Positions 9,358 through 17,278 of a stretch of 64,000 bases of DNA are shown piece by piece. The DNA is from Streptomyces sp. NBC_00659 (GTDB lineage Bacteria; Actinomycetota; Actinomycetes; Streptomycetales; Streptomycetaceae). Location: contig NZ_CP109031.1 in assembly GCF_036226925.1 (NCBI RefSeq), positions 7,688,001-7,752,000 on the forward strand, in the 5' to 3' direction. Every line of letters starts with the position of its first letter. Within the stretch, counting starts at the first letter, position 1. Position numbers and translations under genes: made by a program. The notes beneath the pieces were generated by a model. That model searched no databases and was not told where the DNA came from. It was given only the letters and a program-made list of their open reading frames with translations.

Positions 9358-10653
9358 GTGAGCAGAGAAAGAACCCGGCGAGTTCGCACGCAGCGGACTT
9401 GGCGAGGTATAGGCGGCGCCGTTGCTGCAATTGTGCTGGTCGGCGGCGGTTTTGCCGTGGCAAATGCCTCGACGGATGTGCGGGCCGGTAATTCGGCCGC
9501 AGGTGTCAAGCGCCCGGTCGACCAGCATGCCACCGGTGCGAAAGCCGTGGTCAGCGCCGCCAACGCGTTCCTGAACACGCTGGACGCCGACCAGCAGTCG
9601 GAGGTGCTGCTGGACTTCTCCGAGGCGAACGCGACGGCTTGGTCGAACCTTCCGTGCGGCTCGTCCTGCCGGCCCGGCATCCGGCTCGGTTCGCTGACGG
9701 ACACTCAACTGGCCGCGGCCATGAAGGTGTTGAAGGTGGCCACGGGCAGCGGCAAGGGCACCGGGTACGACCAGATCACGCAGGTCGTCAAGGCCGACGA
9801 CGTACTCGAAGCGGCGCAGAACTCCGGCTCCGCCTCCGCGCCTACGAGCAGCGCGTCCAGTACGGCCTCGGCGGACCCGTCCGCCTCGGCGGACCCGAGC
9901 TCGTCGCCCACCGACGCTCCGTCGGCCACGGACGCGCCGACAGGCACCCCGCCGTCCGGTGGTCCCGGCGGTCCTGGCGGTGGAGCCGGCGCGTTCGGGT
10001 ACGGCAGCGGTGTCTATTTCATGGCGTTCCTCGGCACGCCCTCGGCGGACGGCGCCTGGCAGTTGCACTTCGGCGGCCACCACCTCGCGGTGAACCTCAC
10101 CTACCGGGACGGCAAGCCGGTGAGCGGCAGCCCGTTCTTCATCGGGGTCGAGCCGAGCACATGGACCGCGGACGACGGCACCACGTACACGCCGCTGGCG
10201 AAGCAGCGCAACGGCCTGCTCGCCCTGACCGGCAGCCTGAACACGGAACAGTCGATGAAGGCGAAACTGTCCGAGTCGTTCAGCGATGTGCTCCTCGGTC
10301 CGGGCAAGGACGGGAAGTTCCCTGAGGCCAAGGAAGGCATCCCGGTCAGCTCGCTCACACCCAAGCAGAAGCAACTCGTCCTGAAGGCGATCCACCCCTG
10401 GGTCGCCAACGTGGACGACGCCACCGCGAAGCGGCTCATGAAGACGTACGAGCACGAGCTGAACCAGACCTACGTCGGCTACTCCGGCGGCACGGGCCTG
10501 GACGCCCAGGGCGACTACGTGCGGATCGACGGCCCCGGCGTCTGGATCGAGTTCGTCTGCCAGGGCGGCGTCGTCTTCCGGGACCAGATCCACTACCACA
10601 CGGTGTACCGGGACCACACCCGAGACTACGGAAGCGAGTTCACCTTCTCATGA
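9358..10653 (+). CDS. Exported DUF3500 protein
   Basis: A protein of about 431 residues, recognised as DUF3500 by features such as TAWSNLPCG and GIRLGSLTDTQLAAA early in the chain and the C-terminal IDGPGVWIEFVCQGG with IHYHTVYRDHTRDYG. The function of this family is not established. A hydrophobic segment at residues 17-35 suggests export or an N-terminal anchor. Residues about 155-215 form a Ser/Ala/Pro/Thr then Gly/Pro linker splitting the domain. The GTG at 9358 has AAAGGAG 6 nt upstream. Its stop overlaps the HupE start by 4 nt (ATGA), so the two are translationally coupled. Pairing with a HupE/UreJ permease suggests a role in metal acquisition or handling, which is inference only. Confidence 0.8.
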   Translation: MSRERTRRVRTQRTWRGIGGAVAAIVLVGGGFAVANASTDVRAGNSAAGVKRPVDQHATGAKAVVSAANAFLNTLDADQQSEVLLDFSEANATAWSNLPCGSSCRPGIRLGSLTDTQLAAAMKVLKVATGSGKGTGYDQITQVVKADDVLEAAQNSGSASAPTSSASSTASADPSASADPSSSPTDAPSATDAPTGTPPSGGPGGPGGGAGAFGYGSGVYFMAFLGTPSADGAWQLHFGGHHLAVNLTYRDGKPVSGSPFFIGVEPSTWTADDGTTYTPLAKQRNGLLALTGSLNTEQSMKAKLSESFSDVLLGPGKDGKFPEAKEGIPVSSLTPKQKQLVLKAIHPWVANVDDATAKRLMKTYEHELNQTYVGYSGGTGLDAQGDYVRIDGPGVWIEFVCQGGVVFRDQIHYHTVYRDHTRDYGSEFTFS

Positions 10654-12080
10654 CCCGATCGCGGAACTGGCTGACCACAGCACTACGCCTGGTGGCCGGG
10701 ATCGCGATCGCGGTACCGGCGGCGCTCCTGCTCGGGGCGCCGCCGGCCGCCGCGCACCCGATGCCGCACTCGGTGGTCCGGCTCGACGTGTACAAGGCAT
10801 CGGTCACCGCGCGCCTGGAACTGCCCGTCGACGACTTCTCCCGGGCGAGCGGGATCGATCTGACCAGTATCGAACCGGCCGCCCTGCCCGCCAGGGCGAC
10901 GGCCGTCCGCGCCTACCTCGCCCGGCACGTCCGCCCGACCACCCTCCAGGGAAAGGCGTGGCAGGTCGGTATCGGCGCGCTGAGTCTCAGCCGCACCGAG
11001 CAGACCTCCACCGGCCCCTACCGCGAGCTGGTCGCCGAAGCGGTGCTCACCCCTCCGAACGGCGGGGACGTGCGGCACTTCACCCTGGACTACGACGTGA
11101 TCGTCCATCAGGTCGTCACCCACGTAACGCTGGTGACGGTACGACAGGACTGGGCCGCCGGCCGGATCGACGGCGGAGGAGCCACCCAGGTCGGCACGGT
11201 CGGTCTCGACATCCGGCACATGAAGGTCCCGCCCCTGACTGTCGACCTCGGGAACGGCAGTACCTGGCGCGGCTTTCTCGCCATGACCGAACTCGGCGGC
11301 GAGCACATTCTCACCGGTACCGACCACCTGTTGTTCCTGCTCATCCTGCTCCTGCCCGCACCGCTGCGGGCCACCGGGCGACGCTGGCGCGGCCTGGTCG
11401 GCGCCCGTGCCGCGCTCGGACGCGTCGGCCGCATCACGATCGCCTTCACCGCCGGTCATTCCGTCGCCCTGGCCGCCACCGCCCTCGGGCGCCTGGAGAT
11501 CCCCGGCCGACCGGTCGAGGCCTTCATCGCCGCAAGCATCCTCGTCGGTGCCGTCCACGCGATCCGGCCACTGTTCCCGGGCCGGGAAGCGGTGGTGGCG
11601 GGCGTCTTCGGCCTCGGCCACGGCATGGCGTTCTCCTTCGTGCTCGCCGAGATGCATCTGTCCACCGGACAGCTGGTGTTCAGCCTCTTCGGCTTCAACC
11701 TGGGCATCGAACTGGTCCAGCTCCTGCTGGTCTGCCTGGCCCTGCCCGCGCTGCTGGTCGTCGCGCGGCTGCGGGTACAGCCCGCACTCCGGGTGGGCGG
11801 CGCGCTGCTGACCGCCACGGCGGCGGTCGGCTGGCTGCTCGACCGGCTCGGCGTGCCCAACCCGGTCGCCCGGACGGCCGACAGCGCCGGATCGCACACC
11901 ACGCTGATGCCGGCCGCCCTCGCGCTGACCGCGGTCGCCGCCGTCGGCTGGGCGCTGTCCACGCGCCGGCGCGCCTCGGCCGGTCCGGGCGGTGACCTTC
12001 GCCCCGGACCACTGTCACGGCCTCGGTCACGACTGCGGTCACGGTCGGACGCGGTCGGTGCCGAGACTCTGGACAGGTAG
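10650..12080 (+). CDS. HupE/UreJ family membrane protein
   Basis: A 476-residue protein with an N-terminal signal peptide (LRLVAGIAIAVPAALLLGAPPAAAHP), an extracytoplasmic domain to about residue 205, and a C-terminal HupE/UreJ-type membrane domain with about seven segments. The family signature GGEHILTGTDHLLFLLILLL is seen at about residues 212-231, along with FTAGHSVALA and FGLGHGMAFSFVL, whose His residues are typical of nickel/cobalt-permease-like folds. Family members are implicated in Ni2+ uptake in hydrogenase and urease systems. No such enzyme is in this window, so the metal is uncertain. The start overlaps the DUF3500 stop by 4 nt. Confidence 0.85.
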   Translation: MTRSRNWLTTALRLVAGIAIAVPAALLLGAPPAAAHPMPHSVVRLDVYKASVTARLELPVDDFSRASGIDLTSIEPAALPARATAVRAYLARHVRPTTLQGKAWQVGIGALSLSRTEQTSTGPYRELVAEAVLTPPNGGDVRHFTLDYDVIVHQVVTHVTLVTVRQDWAAGRIDGGGATQVGTVGLDIRHMKVPPLTVDLGNGSTWRGFLAMTELGGEHILTGTDHLLFLLILLLPAPLRATGRRWRGLVGARAALGRVGRITIAFTAGHSVALAATALGRLEIPGRPVEAFIAASILVGAVHAIRPLFPGREAVVAGVFGLGHGMAFSFVLAEMHLSTGQLVFSLFGFNLGIELVQLLLVCLALPALLVVARLRVQPALRVGGALLTATAAVGWLLDRLGVPNPVARTADSAGSHTTLMPAALALTAVAAVGWALSTRRRASAGPGGDLRPGPLSRPRSRLRSRSDAVGAETLDR

Positions 12081-12396
12081 CGACCCCGGTCCGAGAATAT
12101 CGAACACTCCATACCGTATGGACTATGCACTCGGGTGCCCCTCCGTGGTTCGCTCCGGCCTCGCCGCCTTGATCCGCGGCACGTGCCTGATGGGGCGGCG
12201 TCTGGGAATGCTCATTGACGCGGCCGGGTCCACGGCGTTCTCCCGTGGTCGCGAACGTGCGTCCGTGAGCATGTGGTCGGGGGTCGGTGTCCGGGTGCTT
12301 GTTCTCGGGCGTCCTCGGCAGTCCTCGGGCGTTCCTGTCCGTGTTCACGGCTGATGAGTGGTCTTTTCGATACCGACCGGAGTGAGGTAGCCCGCC
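12081..12396. other. Intergenic region before carbonic anhydrase
   Basis: A 316-nt stretch without a credible gene. It holds a CATAC-C-GTATG palindrome at 12109-12121 and, close to the start codon, GGAGTGAGGT as the likely ribosome site for carbonic anhydrase. Otherwise nothing was recognised. Confidence 0.5.
12109..12121. promoter_or_regulatory. GntR-type operator candidate (site 1)
   Basis: CCATAC-C-GTATGG, a perfect 6+1+6 palindrome sharing the core CATAC-n-GTATG with the site at 13082-13098. It lies 29 nt after the HupE stop and 275 nt before the carbonic anhydrase start, so it may control the carbonic anhydrase gene through a long leader. Confidence 0.45.
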
Positions 12397-12948
12397 ATGT
12401 CGACTCCAGCACCCCGATCCGCCCGGTCCGCCGACCGCCTTCCGGGTGGCGGGACGGTCATAGACCGGCTCGTGACGGCCAACCGTGCGTACGCGGCCGA
12501 GTTCGTGGATACCGGCAGGGACGCCCGCCCTGTCCAACGCGTCGCCGTCGTGGCCTGTATGGACGCCCGGATCGACCTCCATGCCGCGCTCGGACTCCAG
12601 TTGGGCGACTGTCACACCGTGCGCAACGCGGGCGGTGTCGTCACCGACGACGCCATCCGTTCCCTGACGATCAGTCAGCGTGCTCTCGGGACCCGCAGCG
12701 TCATACTCATCCATCACACGGGCTGCGGGCTGCAGAGCATCACCGAGGAGTTCCGGCACGAGCTGGAGATGGAGGTCGGGCAGCGGCCGGCCTGGGCGGT
12801 CGAGGCGTTCCGTGATGTCGACCAGGACGTACGGCAGTCGATGCAGCGGGTCCGTACGTCGCCGTTCCTTCCCCATACCGACGACGTCCGCGGCTTCGTC
12901 TTCGACGTCGCGACCGGGCTGCTGAGGGAGATCGACCCGCGCGTCTGA
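12397..12948 (+). CDS. Beta-class carbonic anhydrase
   Basis: Zinc enzyme interconverting CO2 and bicarbonate, cytoplasmic, 183 residues. Zinc ligands are Cys54 (in ACMDAR, with Asp56/Arg58 forming the gate dyad), His107 and Cys110 (HHTGCG). RNAGG is also present. The ATG at 12397 follows GGAGTGAGGT. It lies upstream of genes that release CO2 (formate dehydrogenase and oxalyl-CoA decarboxylase), and its leader carries a palindrome like those of the formate operon. A role in trapping or hydrating that CO2 is therefore reasonable inference. Confidence 0.93.
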   Translation: MSTPAPRSARSADRLPGGGTVIDRLVTANRAYAAEFVDTGRDARPVQRVAVVACMDARIDLHAALGLQLGDCHTVRNAGGVVTDDAIRSLTISQRALGTRSVILIHHTGCGLQSITEEFRHELEMEVGQRPAWAVEAFRDVDQDVRQSMQRVRTSPFLPHTDDVRGFVFDVATGLLREIDPRV

Positions 12949-13081
12949 GCCGCGTTCTTCTCTTGTTGCCGGTTGCCGGTTGCCGTGCGCTCGTCGCCGG
13001 GTGTCCGGTCGTCGTCCGGCGGCGAGAGTGCGGTCCTTCAGGATCCGTCCCCGCATCTCCCTGGTGCGCTTCGATGACTGG

Positions 13082-13098
13082 CTGCATACTGTATGCAG
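13082..13098. promoter_or_regulatory. GntR-type operator candidate (site 2)
   Basis: CTGCATAC-T-GTATGCAG, a perfect 8+1+8 palindrome 35 nt upstream of the acyl-CoA dehydrogenase-like gene. The core CATAC-n-GTATG matches site 1. This is typical of FadR/FCD-class GntR regulators, and such a regulator is encoded at 14078-14767. Confidence 0.7.
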
Positions 13099-13133
13099 TC
13101 TCATGGGGGCTGTTCGCGAAGAGGGGGCTTCCC

Positions 13134-14030
13134 TTGTCCTATCGCACTTCTCTCTCGGTCGTCCTGGCCGAAGTCGTCGCGCCCGGAGCCGAACTGGCTG
13201 CCAGGGAAGGCAGGTTCCCCCGGGATGCCGTGGCGGCGTTGGGCCGTGCCGGGCTCCTCGGTCTCACCGTCGCCCCGGAGTCCGGAGGCGGTGGGCTCGG
13301 GCTGTCCGAGGCCGTCGACGTGGTCGCGCGGACCGCCCGTGTCTGCCCGGCGACCGCTGCCGTGCTCACGTCCCATTTCGCCGCGGTCGCCGCCGTCGAG
13401 TCCTGTGGTGGTTCCTGGGTGCGGGAGGAGATCGCCGCCGGACGGCACCTCGTCGGACTCGCCCTGTCCGAGGGCGGATCCGGCGAGCAGGAGGAGGACG
13501 AGCCGTACGGGACGGAGTTCGGGGGGTCCCGCTCGGGCGCCGCCCGTTTCGCGGACGTGGTCGCCCTGCGGGGACGTAAGCGGCAGGTGGTCGCGGCGGG
13601 TGAGGCCGACAGCTACCTCTGGTCCTCGCGACCGCTCGCGGGGCGGGACGGTCTGACGCTGTGGGTCGTTCCGGCGCAGGCCGCGGATCTGTTCGTCCCG
13701 GCCAGGCTCGCCGGGGCGGGGCCCAACGGCAGTGGCACCTCCACCCTGTACGCGGATCCCGTGCTCGTTCCCGCCGACGTGATGCTCGGACGGGACGGTG
13801 GGGGGCTCGATGTCCTGATGGGCAGCGTGCGGCCGTGGCTGCTGGAACTGAAGGCCGCCGCCGAAGGCGCACTGCCCGGACCTGGCCACGGCGCCGACAC
13901 CTTCCGGCCGGGCGTCGAGGCTCCGCTGCCGGGCGCCGTTGCTCTCCGGTCCGGCGGCGGCGACCTCCGGTCCGGCGTCGACACGCTCCGGCCCGGGGGC
14001 GAAGGCCTCCGGCCGGCGCCCGCGGCGTGA
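13134..14030 (+). CDS. Acyl-CoA dehydrogenase-like protein, shortened, with a repetitive tail
   Basis: A 298-residue flavoprotein-like protein. The N-terminal helical domain (about 1-105, including VAPESGGGGLGLSEAVDVV) and part of the middle beta domain (LALSEGGSGE, then ALRGRKRQVVAAGEADSYL) match the acyl-CoA dehydrogenase family, which is normally about 380 residues. The C-terminal four-helix domain, which carries the catalytic base and much of the FAD contact, is missing. In its place, from about residue 230, is a low-complexity tail with repeated LRSG/LRPG units. Activity is doubtful. The TTG at 13134 has GAGGGGG 7 nt upstream and lies 35 nt after an operator-like palindrome. An internal frameshift was not evident, but truncation of an ancestral gene is likely. 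Confidence 0.65.
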   Translation: MSYRTSLSVVLAEVVAPGAELAAREGRFPRDAVAALGRAGLLGLTVAPESGGGGLGLSEAVDVVARTARVCPATAAVLTSHFAAVAAVESCGGSWVREEIAAGRHLVGLALSEGGSGEQEEDEPYGTEFGGSRSGAARFADVVALRGRKRQVVAAGEADSYLWSSRPLAGRDGLTLWVVPAQAADLFVPARLAGAGPNGSGTSTLYADPVLVPADVMLGRDGGGLDVLMGSVRPWLLELKAAAEGALPGPGHGADTFRPGVEAPLPGAVALRSGGGDLRSGVDTLRPGGEGLRPAPAA

Positions 14031-14077
14031 CCCGGCGGGAGGCGTGGGTGATGCGTCCCGTGCGAGGGACCCTTCGG

Positions 14078-14767
14078 TCAGTCCTGGTTCGCCCCGGCGG
14101 CGAGCTGCTTGCGATAGAAGCCGGTGGTGCGCTCGGTGTGCTTGCGCATGACCTCGCCGGCGCGGTCGGAGTCGCCCTTGGCGATGGCCCTGATCAGCTG
14201 GGCGTGTTCGTTCCAGGCCTCCTTGCCGCGGGGCCGCGCGATCGGCGTGTAGTACCAGCGCACCTTCTGGCTCACGCCCGCGATCAGTTCGGCCAGGACG
14301 GCGTTGTCGGCGATCGAGGTGATGAAGGTGTGCAGCGCGGTGTTGGCCGCGACCAGCCGCTCGATGTCGCTCGCGGTGAGCGCGTCGACACCCTCCTGGT
14401 GCAACGCCCAGAGTCGCTCGACGTCCTCGGGTTTCGCGTGCTGGGCGGCGAGTTGTGCCGAGTAGGTCTCCAGAACCGTGCGGACACCGAGGAGTTGGGC
14501 GGCCTCTTCTTCGGTGGGGGAGTGGACGAAGGCTCCCTGGGCGGGGCGCAGGTCGACCCAGCCGTCGGTCTGGAGCCGCTGGAGCGCCTCCCGCACGGGC
14601 TGGCGGCTGACCCCGAGGTGCTCGGCGAGCTCAGCCTCGACGAGATGCTGGCCGGGCTTGAGGGAGCCACTGACGATCAGCTCGGTCAGGGCGTCGTACA
14701 CCGCTTGCCGGAGCGGTGCCGGGCGGGTGACGCGCCGGGCCGCGGCGGCCGTGAGTGCCTCGCGCAT
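14078..14767 (-). CDS. GntR/FCD family transcriptional regulator
   Basis: A 229-residue FadR-subfamily repressor. The N-terminal winged helix (about residues 12-75) includes LRQAVYDALTELIVSGSLKPG and AEHLGVSRQPVREALQRL, the characteristic recognition region. The C-terminal FCD domain (about 85-215) contains the Asp/His residues that usually bind a metal-carboxylate ligand. The ATG at 14767 is used because the frame further upstream contains the operator and promoter. The gene is divergent from fdsG. Palindromes of the type bound by this family sit in its own promoter, in the fds promoter and before the acyl-CoA dehydrogenase-like gene. A small carboxylate such as formate or oxalate, or an acyl-CoA, is a plausible effector (inference). 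Confidence 0.9.
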   Translation of the reverse strand: MREALTAAAARRVTRPAPLRQAVYDALTELIVSGSLKPGQHLVEAELAEHLGVSRQPVREALQRLQTDGWVDLRPAQGAFVHSPTEEEAAQLLGVRTVLETYSAQLAAQHAKPEDVERLWALHQEGVDALTASDIERLVAANTALHTFITSIADNAVLAELIAGVSQKVRWYYTPIARPRGKEAWNEHAQLIRAIAKGDSDRAGEVMRKHTERTTGFYRKQLAAGANQD

Positions 14768-14853
14768 GGGAGCCCCGTTCCGCCACCGGCCCCCGCGGGG
14801 CCGACGGCTCTGCCAAGAGGTGGCCGCCGAGAGGGTCGCCGACGGCTGCGTCA

Positions 14854-14873
14854 GCATACAGGTTTTCGTATGC
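14854..14873. promoter_or_regulatory. GntR-type operator candidate (site 3)
   Basis: Inverted half-sites GCATAC (14854-14859) and GTATGC (14868-14873) separated by 8 nt, 87 nt upstream of the regulator's own start. The same half-sites occur in site 2, where they are 1 nt apart. Confidence 0.6.
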
Positions 14874-15063
14874 AGGATGGGGGTTGCCGGGAGGCGATCC
14901 CAGGTCGGCCGGGGTGTCACCTGGGGCCGGGGAGCCCTCGGGCGACGTGGCGTCGGCATGCGGGGCGCCCGCCGGTGGGTGTCGTCCGCCGCCCGCGGCG
15001 TCCGTCGCCGTCACCCCGCGCGGTCAATTGCGGCTCGGAGTAAGAGGGTTGATTCGGATTGAG

Positions 15064-15087
15064 TTCTGTATACAGAAGCCTGTATGG
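15064..15087. promoter_or_regulatory. GntR-type operator candidate (site 4)
   Basis: TTCTGTATACAGAA, a perfect 14-bp palindrome at 15064-15077, followed at 15079-15087 by a further half-site CCTGTATGG. It lies 63 nt upstream of fdsG and contains the TGTATACA core favoured by many FCD-type GntR proteins. Confidence 0.65.
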
Positions 15088-15149
15088 GGTAGTGTTCAAG
15101 TCTCCCGCACGCATCGCCGGGGACCCGCACGACGGAAGGCGGAGCGATC

Positions 15150-15629
15150 ATGACGGCAAGCGTGAGTGACGTGACGGTCGAGAGCGTGGTCCGGACGGCG
15201 GCGGCCGTTCACCGGGATCAGCGCGGCGCGCTCCTGCCCGTACTGCATTCCGTACAGGCCGAGTTGGGGTGTGTGCCCAAGGAGGCGATTCCCGTGCTGG
15301 CCGACGAGTTCAACCTCTCCCGGGCTGACGTCCACGGAGTGGTGACCTTCTATCACGACTTCCGCGCGGAACCGGCCGGACGCACCGCCGTGCGCATCTG
15401 CCGGGCCGAGGCCTGCCAGGCGCTCGGCGCCGACGGCCTGGTGACCTACGTCCGTGAGGCCGGACTGGTCCTCGGGGAGACGAGCGCGGACGGCGCCGTC
15501 ACCGTCGAGCAGGTCTTCTGCCTCGGCAACTGCGCCCTGGGCCCGTCGGTCGAGGTGAACGGCCGGCTGTACGGCCGCGTCGGACCTGCCCGGCTGGGCT
15601 CGATGCTGAACGGGGAGGTCTCGTCATGA
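15150..15629 (+). CDS. fdsG: NAD-dependent formate dehydrogenase, gamma subunit (NuoE-like)
   Basis: A 159-residue thioredoxin-like [2Fe-2S] subunit of a soluble molybdenum formate dehydrogenase. It passes electrons within the diaphorase part. The four ligands are Cys84, Cys89, Cys124 and Cys128 (ICRAEAC and FCLGNC). The region from about residue 20 to 70 is NuoE-like (LPVLHSVQAELG, VVTFYHDFR). The ATG at 15150 begins the operon, 63 nt after the operator-like element, and the stop overlaps fdsB by 4 nt. Gene order G-B-A-D matches known fds operons. Confidence 0.93.
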   Translation: MTASVSDVTVESVVRTAAAVHRDQRGALLPVLHSVQAELGCVPKEAIPVLADEFNLSRADVHGVVTFYHDFRAEPAGRTAVRICRAEACQALGADGLVTYVREAGLVLGETSADGAVTVEQVFCLGNCALGPSVEVNGRLYGRVGPARLGSMLNGEVSS

Positions 15630-17278
15630 GGGGCGAGGCCGGCATTCCCGTCGTGAGCGACGAGGCCGACGACACGACGCACCCCACGGCCACCGTCTAC
15701 GTACCCCGCGACTCGGCGGCCCGGTCCGTCGGCGCGGACGACATCGCGGACGCCCTGCGACAGGCCGCCGTACGAGGCGACTTCGCCCTCGACGTCGTAC
15801 GCAACGGATCACGTGGCATGCTCTGGCTGGAACCCCTCGTCGAGGTGGTGACCCCGCACGGACGCGTCGGATACGGACCCGTGGCCCCGGCCGACATCGA
15901 GGACCTGCTCGCCTCCGGCATGCTCGACGGCGCCGACCATCCGCTGCGGCTCGGTGTCGTGGACCGACTCCCCTGGCTGGCCCGGCAGAACCGGGTCACC
16001 TTCGCCCGGGTCGGTGTCACCGACCCGCTGTCCACGGACGACTACGTGGCGCACGGTGGCCTCGCCGGGCTGCGTGCCGCGCTGGAACGCCCGCCCTCGG
16101 ACGTGGTCGCCGAGATCACCGCGTCCGGCCTGCGCGGCCGCGGAGGCGCGGGCTTCCCGGCCGGCGTCAAATGGAAGACCGTCCTCGACTGCGCGGACGA
16201 GCTGAAGTTCGTCTGCTGCAACGCCGACGAGGGCGACAGCGGCACCTTCGCCGACCGGATGGTCATGGAGGGCGACCCCTTCATGCTCATCGAAGGCATG
16301 ATCATCGCCGCGTACGCGGTCGGCGCGAGCGAGGGCTACCTCTACATCCGCTCGGAATACCCGGACGCGGTGGCCACCATGCGGGCCGCGATCGGCATCG
16401 CACAGGAACACGGCTGGCTCGGCAAGGGCATTCTCGGCTCCGCGCTCGACTTCGAGCTGCACGTCCGCGTCGGCGGCGGCGCGTACATCTGCGGCGAGGA
16501 GACCTCCATGCTGGAGAGCCTGGAGGGCAAGCGCGGCATGGTCCGCGCCAAACCCCCGATCCCGGCGATCGAGGGCCTGTTCGGCAGACCGACCGTGGTG
16601 AACAACGTGCTCACCCTCGCGACCGTCCCCGTCGTGCTCGCGGACGGCGCGCGGGCCTACGAGGAACTCGGTGTCGAACGCTCGCGCGGCACCCAGGTCT
16701 TCCAGCTCGGGGGCAACATCGCGCACGGCGGCATCGTCGAGACCGCGTTCGGCGTCACCCTGCGCGAACTGGTCGATGACTACGGCGGCGGCACGTTCTC
16801 CGGGCGTCCGGTGCGCACGGTGCAGGTCGGCGGACCGCTCGGCGCCTATCTGCCGACGTCGATGTTCGATCTGCCGATGGACTACGAGGCCTTCGCGGAG
16901 GCAGGCGCGATGGTCGGCCACGGAGGTGTCGTCGTCTTCGACGACACCGTCGACCTGGCCGCCCAGGCCCGCTTCGCGATGGAGTTCTGCGCCGCGGAGT
17001 CCTGCGGCAAGTGCACACCGTGCAGGGTCGGTTCGGTACGCGGCGTGGAGGTCATCGACAAGATCGTGGCCGGCCGGCACCCGGACGAGAATCTGGCGCT
17101 CCTGGAAGACCTGTGCGACCTGATGACCGACGGCTCGCTGTGCGCGATGGGCGGGCTGACACCGATGCCCGTACGGAGCGCCCTCACCCACTTCCCTGAC
17201 GACTTCCTCGCCCGCGAGGCCGGCCGGGAGGCCAACTCCCGCCCGCCGAGCGGCGCGAGGAGGGAGGCCACGTCATGA
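15626..17278 (+). CDS. fdsB: NAD-dependent formate dehydrogenase, beta subunit (NuoF-like)
   Basis: A 550-residue diaphorase subunit that binds FMN, NAD and one [4Fe-4S] cluster and reduces NAD+ with electrons from formate. An N-terminal thioredoxin-like extension (about 15-110) precedes the NuoF core. The core contains the FMN/NAD loop LRGRGGAGFPAGVKWK, EGDSGTFADR, GGGAYICGEETSM, an SLBB domain, and C-terminal cluster ligands ESCGKCTPC with a later Cys in SLCAMGG. The start overlaps the fdsG stop (ATGA), as does its own stop with fdsA, implying coupled translation. Confidence 0.94.
   Translation: MRGEAGIPVVSDEADDTTHPTATVYVPRDSAARSVGADDIADALRQAAVRGDFALDVVRNGSRGMLWLEPLVEVVTPHGRVGYGPVAPADIEDLLASGMLDGADHPLRLGVVDRLPWLARQNRVTFARVGVTDPLSTDDYVAHGGLAGLRAALERPPSDVVAEITASGLRGRGGAGFPAGVKWKTVLDCADELKFVCCNADEGDSGTFADRMVMEGDPFMLIEGMIIAAYAVGASEGYLYIRSEYPDAVATMRAAIGIAQEHGWLGKGILGSALDFELHVRVGGGAYICGEETSMLESLEGKRGMVRAKPPIPAIEGLFGRPTVVNNVLTLATVPVVLADGARAYEELGVERSRGTQVFQLGGNIAHGGIVETAFGVTLRELVDDYGGGTFSGRPVRTVQVGGPLGAYLPTSMFDLPMDYEAFAEAGAMVGHGGVVVFDDTVDLAAQARFAMEFCAAESCGKCTPCRVGSVRGVEVIDKIVAGRHPDENLALLEDLCDLMTDGSLCAMGGLTPMPVRSALTHFPDDFLAREAGREANSRPPSGARREATS

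Larger units (their letters stand above)
14768..15149. promoter_or_regulatory. Divergent promoter region, GntR regulator / formate dehydrogenase
   Basis: A 382-nt region between divergent starts. It carries two operator-like elements, at 14854-14873 and 15064-15087, one nearer each gene. This suggests autoregulation plus control of the fds operon. Confidence 0.7.
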
